From JALHFZ01 sp964483085 (GTDB lineage: Bacteria; Synergistota; Synergistia; Synergistales; Aminobacteriaceae): a stretch of DNA of 10,800 nucleotides. Numbering within the stretch: position 1 is the stretch's first letter; each line of letters opens with the position of its first letter. This document shows positions 1-5,578 of this stretch, piece by piece. The notes beneath the pieces were generated by a model that worked only from the letters and a program-made list of their open reading frames with translations, was not told the origin of the DNA and searched no databases. The stretch is taken from contig CAYZZX010000057.1 of the NCBI GenBank assembly GCA_964483085.1, positions 1 through 10,800 on the forward strand. The letters are read 5' to 3'. Position numbers and translations under genes: made by a program.

Positions 1-997
1 ACATCTGCACAGGATTCACCCTGATTTTTTCCGTCATGGAAATCTGCACTCCCTGTTCCTGTTCTATTTTTTTCAAGAATTTTTCAAAGGCGGTCATGAG
101 GGCCTCGAGTTTTTCCTTCTCGGAAGACCGGATATCTACGGTAAAGAGAACTCTTCCGGGGACAATATTCATTGCCCCCGGGAAAACCTCCATCTTCCCT
201 ACCGTCCCGACGGTTCCGCCACCTGCGGCTCGGGCGGCTTCGTCGAGGAAGAGAACAGCCTTCGCCGCTGCTGTGAGGGCATTTTTCCTCATGTCCATGG
301 GGGTGGTTCCCGAATGGTCGGGCCTTCCCACGATCTCTACTTCCTGCTGGTGAATGCCCACAATTGTCCGGACAAAGCCGAGGTCGGTCCCCTCCGCTTC
401 GAGGATAGGCCCCTGTTCAATATGCATTTCAATGAAAGCCCTGAGACTTCCCTCCGGACGTACCGCTTCTTCTATGCGGTCGGGATCAAATCCGGCGCTC
501 TTCATGGCCTCTCCCAGAGATATTCCGTCCCTGTCACGGGAGGAATGGAGTTCCTGCCGGTTGACCAGTCCGGTCATGGCCCTGCTGCCGAAGAGGGCTC
601 TGCCGAAGCGGCCTCCTTCTTCTTCAACGAGAGCGGCAAATTCAAGGGGGAGCTCAGTTTTCACTTCGTTCTCGTGAAGAACTCTTGCGATCTCAAGGCC
701 CATGACAACTCCGGCGGGGCCGTCGAAATTGCCTCCGTTCTTCACGGAGTCGAAATGAGAACCAAGCATGATCGCCGGAGCGTCCGGCCGACTTCCCGCC
801 CGGCGGCCGAAAAGATTCCCCGCGCTGTCCTCGAAGATTTCAAGCCCGGCCTCCGTCATGCGCTCCTTGATATATTTCCGCGTCTTTCTGTCCTCCTCCG
901 AAAAGGAAAATCTGGTCATACCCATCCCCGGAGTGGCTGTAAACTGGGACAGAGCTTCGATATCCTCTGCTATTCTCTCGACACTTGATTCCATCAT
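1..997 (-). CDS. M20-family Zn-dependent hydrolase (N-carbamoyl-L-amino-acid hydrolase / allantoate amidohydrolase type), partial
   Basis: Cytoplasmic amidohydrolase of the hydantoinase/carbamoylase branch of peptidase family M20, expected to hydrolyse an N-carbamoyl or ureido amide bond with two divalent metals. About 332 residues are visible; the C-terminal ~80 (family length is ~410) lie beyond the left edge, including the last metal-binding His. Visible landmarks are H81-x-D83 in the GSHFDSV motif, the bridging D92 in NFDGPAGV, the catalytic/metal pair E126-E127 in VEEEGGRF, and metal ligand H192 in EMHIEQGP. The lid (dimerisation) domain begins near residue 210, around the VGIHQQEVEI stretch. 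The start is ATGATG at 997/994, with AGGAAGG a few bases upstream; the first ATG overlaps the permease stop (ATGA), so translation is probably coupled. The family also contains beta-ureidopropionase-like and aminoacylase-like members, so the substrate is not determined. The family call is firm; the exact activity is not. Confidence 0.9.
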   Translation of the reverse strand, partial: MMESSVERIAEDIEALSQFTATPGMGMTRFSFSEEDRKTRKYIKERMTEAGLEIFEDSAGNLFGRRAGSRPDAPAIMLGSHFDSVKNGGNFDGPAGVVMGLEIARVLHENEVKTELPLEFAALVEEEGGRFGRALFGSRAMTGLVNRQELHSSRDRDGISLGEAMKSAGFDPDRIEEAVRPEGSLRAFIEMHIEQGPILEAEGTDLGFVRTIVGIHQQEVEIVGRPDHSGTTPMDMRKNALTAAAKAVLFLDEAARAAGGGTVGTVGKMEVFPGAMNIVPGRVLFTVDIRSSEKEKLEALMTAFEKFLKKIEQEQGVQISMTEKIRVNPVQM

Positions 998-1905
998 GAT
1001 GGCCCTTCCTTTCTCTTTCTGATATCCCCTTTTTCTTTTTCTTCATGGGAGGCGTAATAAATTCCGGCGAGGATCAGCATTCCGCCGATCACTATGTTCA
1101 TGGTGAGAGGCTCGCCGAGAAAAACGGCGGCGAGCAGAGCACTGCTGATGGGTTCCCCAAGGAGGCAGAGAGCGACCGTTCCCGCAGAAATCCACCGGAG
1201 CGCCCAGTTGTAGCTCGAGTGCCCCAGGATCTGGGGAACGAGGGCGAGGAGGAAAAATGACGCCCAGGTGCTTCGGGAGTATCCTACCGGAGAAAGGCCT
1301 GCTGCGAGGATGACGACCCAGAGCACCGCCGCGGCGGTGCCGTAGTTCAGGGTGATGTAGCTGCCGAGGGAGATACGGGAGCGGACTTTTCTTCCAAAAA
1401 GGATGTAAATGGCTGCGAAGAAGCTTCCGAGAAGAGCGAGAAAGTCCCCCCACAGCGCTCCGCCTCCCAGAGCGAAATCACCCCACCCGATGAGAACTCC
1501 CCCGGGCAGGGCGAGAAGCAGCCCTCTTTTCAGCTTCGTAGTGAAGGGATCCCCGGTGAGAAAGGGGGAGAGCATCCCCGTCCAGAGGGGGATGGTGTTC
1601 ACAATGACGACACTGCTGGCCACGGAAGTGTAGAAGAGGGAGGAGACCCAGAAGGCGAAGTGGAGGGCGAGAAAGAACCCCGAGGCCAGAACGAAAAGAA
1701 GATCATGCTTCGGAAGGATCTTTACCTCCCTCCATGTTCTCGCCGCCGTGAAGGGCAGAAGGAAGAGGGTTGCAAGGCCGACCCGGTAGGCAGCGATGAC
1801 CAGTGCGGGCGCACTGGCCATCCGGGTAAAGATCGCTCCCGTTGAAAGGGCAAAAATACCCACGGAGAGAATGAGCCAGGGTGAGACGGGGGGAGCGTCC
1901 TTCAT
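994..1905 (-). CDS. EamA/DMT-superfamily permease (10 TM)
   Basis: Inner-membrane transporter of the drug/metabolite transporter superfamily, 303 residues, the usual length for a two-repeat EamA protein. About ten hydrophobic segments form two similar halves. The first opens near residue 10 (PWLILSVGIFALSTGAIF) and is followed by a family-typical segment ending in AAYR. The second half begins near residue 155 (ALLGSFFAAIYILFG) and includes the CLLGEP stretch near TM9 that is common in EamA proteins. The C-terminus is short and basic (Lys/Arg/Glu rich), suggesting a cytoplasmic tail. The ATG at 1905 is fixed because the upstream aldo/keto reductase stop is in the same frame only three codons earlier. 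Its own stop overlaps the start of the M20 hydrolase. By context it may carry the substrate or product of the flanking enzymes; EamA proteins export or import amino acids, purines and other metabolites, so specificity is unknown. Confidence 0.93.
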   Translation of the reverse strand: MKDAPPVSPWLILSVGIFALSTGAIFTRMASAPALVIAAYRVGLATLFLLPFTAARTWREVKILPKHDLLFVLASGFFLALHFAFWVSSLFYTSVASSVVIVNTIPLWTGMLSPFLTGDPFTTKLKRGLLLALPGGVLIGWGDFALGGGALWGDFLALLGSFFAAIYILFGRKVRSRISLGSYITLNYGTAAAVLWVVILAAGLSPVGYSRSTWASFFLLALVPQILGHSSYNWALRWISAGTVALCLLGEPISSALLAAVFLGEPLTMNIVIGGMLILAGIYYASHEEKEKGDIRKRKEGPS

Positions 1906-1914
1906 AGGCGTGAG

Positions 1915-2946
1915 CTACCCACCTTCCTTTTCGCTTCTGTGGGCTTTATAAAGTGCGTAGTGCTTCTTCAGCATAGTGGTAATCGGTAGGGAATAGGGGC
2001 ATTTTTTCATGCACAGCCCGCACTCGGTGCATTCCGGAATTGTCTCCATCCCCCTGGATGCAAACTCCGAGGCCACTTCAGGAGACATGCGGCTGGCAAG
2101 AAGGGGGTAGATCATCCCCTGGGCGATGGCCACCCCTGACGGACAGGGCTGGCAGTATTCACAGCGGCGGCAGAACTCTCCGCCGATTTCCTTTTTTATG
2201 GACTCCATGTCGGCAAGGTCTTTGTCGGTCACTTTATTGGGGGAGTCGTAGAAAGAGACGACCTGCTGTACGGACTCCACGGAGTCGTATCCGGGAATGG
2301 GGAAGAGGCTCTCGTGAGACCGAAGAAATTTGAAGGCCAGGGAGGCGTCGCTGATCGCTCCTCCGGCAAAGGGCTTCATGGCGAGGATAGCCACATTCTT
2401 TGCCCGGGCGAGGGGGTAGAGTTGCTCTGCCGCATCCGTCTCTATGAAGTTGAAGGGAAACTGGATGGAGGAGAAGAGCCCCGTTTCGACATAGTGCTTC
2501 GCCATGGCAAGGCTGTGGGACGTAATGCCGATAAAGCGGATCTTTCCGTCCGCTTGAGCCTTCAATGCGGCCTCCATAGCCCCTCCCGGGCCGGACACAG
2601 TCTGCCAGTCTTTTTCCGTAGCTACCTGGTGGAACTGGAACAGGTCGATTCTATCCGTCTGAAGGCGCTTCAAGCTGAGGTCGATATGTTCCGCCACGGT
2701 CTTTTCATCCCGTTTCATGGACTTGGTGGCAATAAAGACCTTATCCCGTACGGACGAAAGAGCCCGGCCGATCTTCTCCTCGCTGTCGTGATAGGCGTTT
2801 GCCGTATCGTACAGAGTTATACCGCTGTCGTAGGCCTTTCGAAGCACCCGTTCCGCCTCTGCAAAGGAAAGACGGATGATGGGAATGGCGCCGAAACCTA
2901 TTTCTGATACAAAGACTCCTGTACTTCCGAAGGGAAGATATTTCAT
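1915..2946 (-). CDS. Aldo/keto reductase with C-terminal 4Fe-4S ferredoxin-like domain
   Basis: Cytoplasmic NAD(P)H-dependent oxidoreductase of the aldo/keto reductase superfamily, of the subgroup that carries a C-terminal Fe-S domain. With the start used here it has 343 residues. The catalytic tetrad is complete: D47, Y52 (in DTANAYHDSE), K75 (in IATKS) and H106 (in QFHQ), inside a TIM-barrel of about 250 residues. Two cysteine clusters follow: C259/C262/C265/C268 in CRRCEYCQPCP, and C306/C309/C312/C316 in CTECGLCMKKCP. These are enough for two iron-sulphur clusters. An ATG at 2967 would add seven residues, but the ATG at 2946 is preferred because GAGGAG lies about 9 nt before it and the protein then begins MKYLPFG, as is typical of the family. 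It is first in an operon with the permease (9-bp gap) and the M20 hydrolase. Fe-S clusters point to electron exchange with ferredoxin-like partners and to an anaerobic lifestyle (inference). The substrate is unknown. Confidence 0.92.
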   Translation of the reverse strand: MKYLPFGSTGVFVSEIGFGAIPIIRLSFAEAERVLRKAYDSGITLYDTANAYHDSEEKIGRALSSVRDKVFIATKSMKRDEKTVAEHIDLSLKRLQTDRIDLFQFHQVATEKDWQTVSGPGGAMEAALKAQADGKIRFIGITSHSLAMAKHYVETGLFSSIQFPFNFIETDAAEQLYPLARAKNVAILAMKPFAGGAISDASLAFKFLRSHESLFPIPGYDSVESVQQVVSFYDSPNKVTDKDLADMESIKKEIGGEFCRRCEYCQPCPSGVAIAQGMIYPLLASRMSPEVASEFASRGMETIPECTECGLCMKKCPYSLPITTMLKKHYALYKAHRSEKEGG

Positions 2947-2992
2947 GTCGATCAGCTCCTCTGGCATGTGTGATTATTTCCCTTATGGCTCA

Positions 2993-3001
2993 AGAATAGC
3001 A
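2993..3001 (-). promoter_or_regulatory. Candidate extended -10 promoter for the reductase-permease-hydrolase operon
   Basis: Read on the minus strand this is TGC followed by TATTCT, an extended -10 motif (TGn plus a 4/6 hexamer match). It lies about 47 bp upstream of the preferred reductase start, giving a leader of roughly 40 nt. No good -35 hexamer is visible at the standard spacing, which is tolerable for extended -10 promoters. This is a weak call from motif matching only. Confidence 0.3.
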
Positions 3002-3050
3002 GACAAAGCCCATCTCTGGAAGAGAAGGGAAGAAAAGCAGCTCGATACTG

Positions 3051-3061
3051 GTCTGACAGAC
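3051..3061. repeat. Perfect 11-bp palindrome in the corA/reductase intergenic region
   Basis: GTCTG-A-CAGAC is a perfect inverted repeat located about 50 bp upstream of the candidate -10 of the reductase operon. It is not followed by a T-run on the corA reading strand in the position needed for a terminator (the T-run precedes it), so an operator site is more plausible than a terminator. Short palindromes of this size occur by chance, so confidence in function is low. The rest of the 204-bp gap (2947-3150) shows no gene, and I saw no convincing corA terminator in it. Confidence 0.3.
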
Positions 3062-3150
3062 GGTAAAAAAAGAAGATAGTAAAAATCGGAGTTCAGACAG
3101 CAGAAGGGTGTATGGCCCGTGCCGTCTACAGTGGGCTCTTTCACCGCATT

Positions 3151-4233
3151 TCAAAACCATTTTCTCCGTTTGAAAAAGAAGATAAGGCTGATGGCGATTG
3201 CAAGCATGATGCCCCAGACCAGGGAGTAGCCGAAGGGCCATTTCAGCTCAGGCATGTGTTCAAAATTCATTCCGTAGACCCCGGCGATAAAGGTCATGGG
3301 GATGAAGATCGTTGAAATGATAGTGAGCACCTTCATTATTTCGTTCATACGGTTGCTGACGCTGGATAAATAGGTATCGTGAATACCGCCCAGAATATCC
3401 CGATACGTTTCCACCATGTCGATAATCTGGATTATGTGGTCGTATAAATCCCGTAAAAAGACCTTAGTTCCCGGCCGGATTAGACTGGTTTCACTCTTTT
3501 TCAGTGCGCCTACCTCTTCGCGCAGCGGCCAGACAGCCTTGCGAAAGCTCAGAATTTCGCGTTTCATTTGATGTACTTCCTGAATATTCTCCGGCTTAGG
3601 GTGGGTCAGGATATGGTCGTCCATATCCTCGATTCGATCCCCGATACGCTCAACGGCCAGGAAATAATGATCCACAGCCGCGTCCATGAGAGCGTATGCA
3701 AGATAATCCGCTTTCAGTGAACGGATTCGTCCTTTGGCGTTCCTGATGCGTTCCCGTACATAGTCAAACACATCGCCTTCATGCTCCTGAAAGGAGATCA
3801 CATAATTTTCTCCAAGGATCAGGCTGACATGTTCACTCTCGACCCGCTTCGTCGTTTCATCAAAGGCCATCATTTTCAAAACAGAATAGACATAATTCGG
3901 GAATTCTTCAACTTTCGGCCGTTGAGTGGTGTTGACGATATCTTCCAGCGTCAGAGGATGCAGGCCGAAGTATTTCCCCAATGACTCTATCAGACTGATA
4001 TTATGAATGCCGTTGACATTAATCCAGGTCACCCCTTGGGCGGCTACACAATCCCGGCATTCTTCCGGGGTGACGTCGTTCATCTCTTTCAGCATCGCAG
4101 TATCATACTGAATGATATTGATACGAGCCTTGTCTACCTGCTGTTCTCCAATAAAAATCATAGTGCCCGGTGACATTCCAGCCTTGGCACCATATCCAGT
4201 GTGCCTTCTTCTATTTTTCTTTGAGTTTGACAT
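3151..4233 (-). CDS. corA: CorA-type magnesium/cobalt transport protein
   Basis: Pentameric inner-membrane Mg2+ channel (also passing Co2+/Ni2+), 360 residues, close to the length of Thermotoga-type CorA. The hallmark pore motif Y320-G-M-N323 is followed by FEHMPEL, the conserved periplasmic loop. It lies between two C-terminal hydrophobic helices: TM1 near residues 298-320 (KVLTIISTIFIPMTFIAG) and TM2 near residues 335-353 (LVWGIMLAIAISLIFFF). The protein ends in the basic cytoplasmic tail KRRKWF. The large N-terminal cytoplasmic alpha/beta domain and the long stalk helix (charged stretch around 190-290) are intact. The start is ATG at 4233 with GAGAGAG about 5 nt upstream. The first ~20 residues are basic and low in conservation (MSNSKKNRRRHTGYG). 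The gene is monocistronic by context, since the next minus-strand gene is 204 bp away and has its own candidate promoter. A candidate promoter and leader stem-loop are listed separately. Confidence 0.96.
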   Translation of the reverse strand: MSNSKKNRRRHTGYGAKAGMSPGTMIFIGEQQVDKARINIIQYDTAMLKEMNDVTPEECRDCVAAQGVTWINVNGIHNISLIESLGKYFGLHPLTLEDIVNTTQRPKVEEFPNYVYSVLKMMAFDETTKRVESEHVSLILGENYVISFQEHEGDVFDYVRERIRNAKGRIRSLKADYLAYALMDAAVDHYFLAVERIGDRIEDMDDHILTHPKPENIQEVHQMKREILSFRKAVWPLREEVGALKKSETSLIRPGTKVFLRDLYDHIIQIIDMVETYRDILGGIHDTYLSSVSNRMNEIMKVLTIISTIFIPMTFIAGVYGMNFEHMPELKWPFGYSLVWGIMLAIAISLIFFFKRRKWF

Positions 4234-4244
4234 TTTTCTCTCTC

Positions 4245-4258
4245 AATTCATTTGAATT
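4245..4258. repeat. Small inverted repeat near the corA ribosome-binding site
   Basis: AATTCA-TT-TGAATT forms a perfect inverted repeat with six-base arms, 12-25 bp upstream of the corA start codon and just outside its ribosome-binding site. In corA mRNA it could form a weak A/U hairpin, or the DNA could be an operator half-site pair. It is AT-rich and short, so chance is possible. Confidence 0.3.
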
Positions 4259-4313
4259 TTTTACAATGTCTGCCTGGCGAAAGTGTCCTGTTTCATATTC
4301 CCCTGCGAGTCGA

Positions 4314-4354
4314 CAGCCTCAGAAGCTTTTTATTTTCGAAAAATTGAGAAGCTG
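4314..4354 (-). promoter_or_regulatory. Stem-loop in the corA 5' leader
   Basis: The arms CAGC-CTCA (4314-4321) and TGAG-AA-GCTG (4345-4354) pair as eight base pairs with a two-base bulge. Inside the loop an AT-rich nested palindrome (ATTTT/AAAAT around TTTTCGAAAA) can also pair. The element starts a few bases after the transcription start implied by the promoter at 4366-4394, so it would cap the 5' end of corA mRNA. This could stabilise the transcript or serve regulation. On the plus strand the stem is followed by only four T residues and has no gene upstream to terminate. I do not see the conserved core of the Mg2+-sensing M-box. Confidence 0.4.
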
Positions 4355-4365
4355 TTTTCACCTCC

Positions 4366-4394
4366 ATGATACTTTTCAAGGGGGCGCTAAGCAA
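4366..4394 (-). promoter_or_regulatory. corA: Candidate sigma-70-type promoter for corA
   Basis: On the minus strand there is a -35 hexamer TTGCTT (4394-4389) and a -10 hexamer TATCAT (4371-4366, 5/6 to consensus) separated by exactly 17 bp. The implied start near 4359 gives a leader of about 125 nt before the corA ATG. The match to the -35 consensus is moderate (3/6), but the spacing is ideal and the location is appropriate. Confidence 0.5.
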
Positions 4395-4434
4395 ACTTTT
4401 TTCTGAAAGGAAACCGACTGATGTACACCACAGG

Positions 4435-4671
4435 TTCTTTTATCTGAATTTTGGGTTATCATTATGGGGGAGTAGACGAACTATCTCCATAACGGGGTGC
4501 CGAAGACGATCGACGATAGGCGAAAGCGGCCCAGCCGGTGGCAGGCAGATCGTTATCCTGCGCGGGTTCTCGACGAAGGTGGGAGGCAGGCGACACGGCG
4601 AACGGACAGCTGAAGTAATTTCCTGGTTCTATCCCATACTGGTAGCTCTAAAAGTAGAGGAGGTCTTTCCC
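4435..4671 (+). other. Non-coding leader of about 200 nt with possible RNA structure, plus a weak promoter candidate
   Basis: This is the plus-strand half of the 438-bp non-coding gap 4234-4671. A TATCAT hexamer at 4457-4462, with a poor -35 (TTCTTT, 4435-4440), could start transcription near 4469 at a GGGGGAG run, leaving a long GC-rich leader before the secreted-protein gene. ATAACGG (4489-4495) pairs with TCGTTAT (4550-4556) and encloses a GC-rich region containing GGC-GAAA-GC-like loop material. Two motifs recur: TCGACGA at 4510 and 4570, and GGTGG[C/G]AGGCAG at 4537 and 4578 (11 of 12 identical). The frame is open through this stretch, but its translation is Arg/Gly/Ser-rich with no protein-like pattern and a strong ribosome-binding site lies only at the far end, so I treat it as untranslated. 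I could not match it to a known riboswitch or structured RNA class. Confidence 0.4.
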
Positions 4672-5181
4672 ATGGCAATGACAAGAAAAGATATGCCCTA
4701 TCGCACACTGATATACATTGCGGTTTTTCTTCTCTGTCTATCGGCTTCTCCCGCGTTGGCCAGAGTCTCCCAGAACCTCGCTGACCGGCTTGACCTCTTC
4801 CGTGAGCGGAGTTGGGTGTACAACAACGTGGGCGAGCCGGATTCCATTGAGTGGAATAACACATTCTCTACCGAGTTTGAACTGTACAGGATTTCCGGTT
4901 CCTCCTATTTTGATTGGTTCTTTGTATCCTACGGTCTTGATAATCAAGTGAATGTTTTAGGCCAAATCTATCGCAAAGGGTATATGTCGGGGTACGAAGT
5001 CTGCGATGAGCTTGAATCCATAGGAGCCATTCCAGTCGGAAAGACTTCCCTTGGAGAGATATACCGGATACCGCACACACGGACGGGCAAATCCATCCTT
5101 GTTGCGGTACAGGACATGAAAGCACTGGGAAAAACGGTGGTGTACCTGCTGACACGGGATGTCTGGGAGAGGATCAACTAG
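4672..5181 (+). CDS. Small secreted protein of unknown function
   Basis: I do not recognise the family. The protein has 169 residues. A clear Sec signal peptide covers residues 1-30: a basic N-region (MAMTRKDMPYR), a hydrophobic core (LIYIAVFLLCLSAS) and an ALA cleavage site before RVSQ. This leaves an exported mature protein of about 139 residues, probably periplasmic. There is no lipobox Cys at the cleavage site, so it is not a lipoprotein. The mature part is rich in aromatic residues (WVYNN, YFDWFFVSYG, GYMSGYE), has one Cys (in YEVCDELE) and no further membrane span, and looks like a compact alpha/beta domain. The ATG at 4672 is chosen because AGGAGG lies about 8 nt upstream and the signal peptide begins exactly there; a second ATG two codons on is possible. 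It is divergent from corA across a shared regulatory region and is followed 94 bp later by tRNA-Leu. No function can be inferred beyond export. Confidence 0.85.
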   Translation: MAMTRKDMPYRTLIYIAVFLLCLSASPALARVSQNLADRLDLFRERSWVYNNVGEPDSIEWNNTFSTEFELYRISGSSYFDWFFVSYGLDNQVNVLGQIYRKGYMSGYEVCDELESIGAIPVGKTSLGEIYRIPHTRTGKSILVAVQDMKALGKTVVYLLTRDVWERIN

Positions 5182-5254
5182 TCACAGCTCGTATCAGGCG
5201 TGTGGCGAACCTGGCAAACTCGGCACGAAAGCATTGGACTTCCTGCGTAAAGTA

Positions 5255-5269
5255 TGGTAAAAATTACCA
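5255..5269. repeat. Perfect palindrome immediately upstream of tRNA-Leu
   Basis: TGGTAA-AAA-TTACCA is a perfect inverted repeat with six-base arms and a three-base spacer, ending 6 bp before the mature tRNA 5' end. It overlaps where the tRNA promoter -10 region should lie: a TAAAAA at 5258-5263 sits 18 bp from a poor -35, TTGGAC, at 5234-5239. It could be an operator over the tRNA promoter, a hairpin in the precursor 5' leader affecting RNase P processing, or chance. The remaining sequence from 5182 to 5254 shows no gene and no terminator for the secreted-protein gene. Confidence 0.4.
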
Positions 5270-5275
5270 GTGCCC

Positions 5276-5361
5276 GCCGGGGTGGCGGAATGGCAGACGC
5301 AGCGGACTCAAAATCCGCCGCTGGCAACAGCGTGGGGGTTCGAGTCCCCCCCTCGGCACCA
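5276..5361 (+). tRNA. tRNA-Leu, anticodon CAA
   Basis: All arms of a class II tRNA are present. The acceptor stem GCCGGGG (5276-5282) pairs with CCTCGGC (5351-5357), with one G-U pair. The D-arm has stem GCG/CGC around a GAATGGCAGA loop. The anticodon stem GCGGA/TCCGC encloses the loop CTCAAAA, giving anticodon CAA (5309-5311), which decodes UUG leucine codons. The long variable arm CGCTG-GCAA-CAGCG is typical of leucine tRNAs. The T-arm GGGGG-TTCGAGT-CCCCC carries the TTCGA signature. The discriminator A73 (5358), required by leucyl-tRNA synthetase, is present, and the CCA end is encoded (5359-5361). A terminator follows 9 bp later, so this looks like a single-gene transcription unit. Confidence 0.98.
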
Positions 5362-5369
5362 GAAGATAA

Positions 5370-5421
5370 TCCGCCGTTTTTCAGGGAAGTTTATACTCCC
5401 CTGCAGCGGCGGAATTTTTTT
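5370..5421 (+). terminator. Intrinsic terminator after tRNA-Leu
   Basis: TCCGCCG (5370-5376) pairs with CGGCGGA (5407-5413). An inner GGGA/TCCC pairing (5384-5387 with 5397-5400) extends the hairpin, and a run of seven T follows at 5415-5421. This separates the tRNA from the nuclease/ATPase genes, which therefore need a promoter between 5422 and 5578. Confidence 0.85.
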
Positions 5422-5451
5422 GCCTGTAATTACTCCCTCGATCCGCAGATC

Positions 5452-5469
5452 TTTGAAATCGACTTCAAA
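5452..5469. repeat. Inverted repeat upstream of the nuclease/ATPase operon
   Basis: TTTGAA-ATCGAC-TTCAAA has perfect six-base arms around a six-base spacer, a layout typical of a dimeric repressor site. It lies 110-127 bp upstream of the nuclease start. A TTGACC shortly after it (near 5474) could be a -35 hexamer, but no good -10 lies at standard spacing, so the promoter is not assigned. I saw nothing else in 5422-5578 except the ribosome-binding region. Confidence 0.3.
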
Positions 5470-5578
5470 AAACTTTGACCTTCCAGTAACTATTGCCGAA
5501 TTCATAGAAAACGGGTACTCTGTTGAAAGAATGCTCGAATTGCCCTTGGAGGCAAAATTTACGACAGAGGGTGAGGAA

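Noticed and set aside
314..988. Plus-strand open frame of 224 codons opposite the M20 hydrolase
   Set aside because: The minus strand encodes a clear M20 enzyme with all visible metal ligands; the plus-strand translation is not protein-like.
4293..4367. 24-codon leader peptide on the minus strand upstream of corA
   Set aside because: Its ATG lies inside the candidate -10 hexamer, so it would not be in the corA transcript, and it has no good ribosome-binding site.
4465..4560. Manganese (yybP-ykoY) riboswitch upstream of the secreted-protein gene
   Set aside because: The GGGGAGTAG start is reminiscent of that class, but the second conserved loop and the 3' GCAAGACC element are not found downstream, and the gene is not a metal transporter.
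4366..4671. Upstream N-terminal extension of the secreted protein to an ATG at 4366
   Set aside because: The extra ~100 residues have no protein-like pattern, would bury the signal peptide internally, and bypass the strong AGGAGG ribosome-binding site at 4659-4664.
5276..5361. tRNA 3' end as an attachment site for an integrated element
   Set aside because: No repeat of the tRNA 3' end was noticed elsewhere in the window, and no integrase is present; the following genes look chromosomal.
5270..5578. Longer nuclease start reaching back through the tRNA
   Set aside because: The frame is open by chance across the tRNA and its terminator. The family-typical N-terminus and a ribosome-binding site are at 5579.
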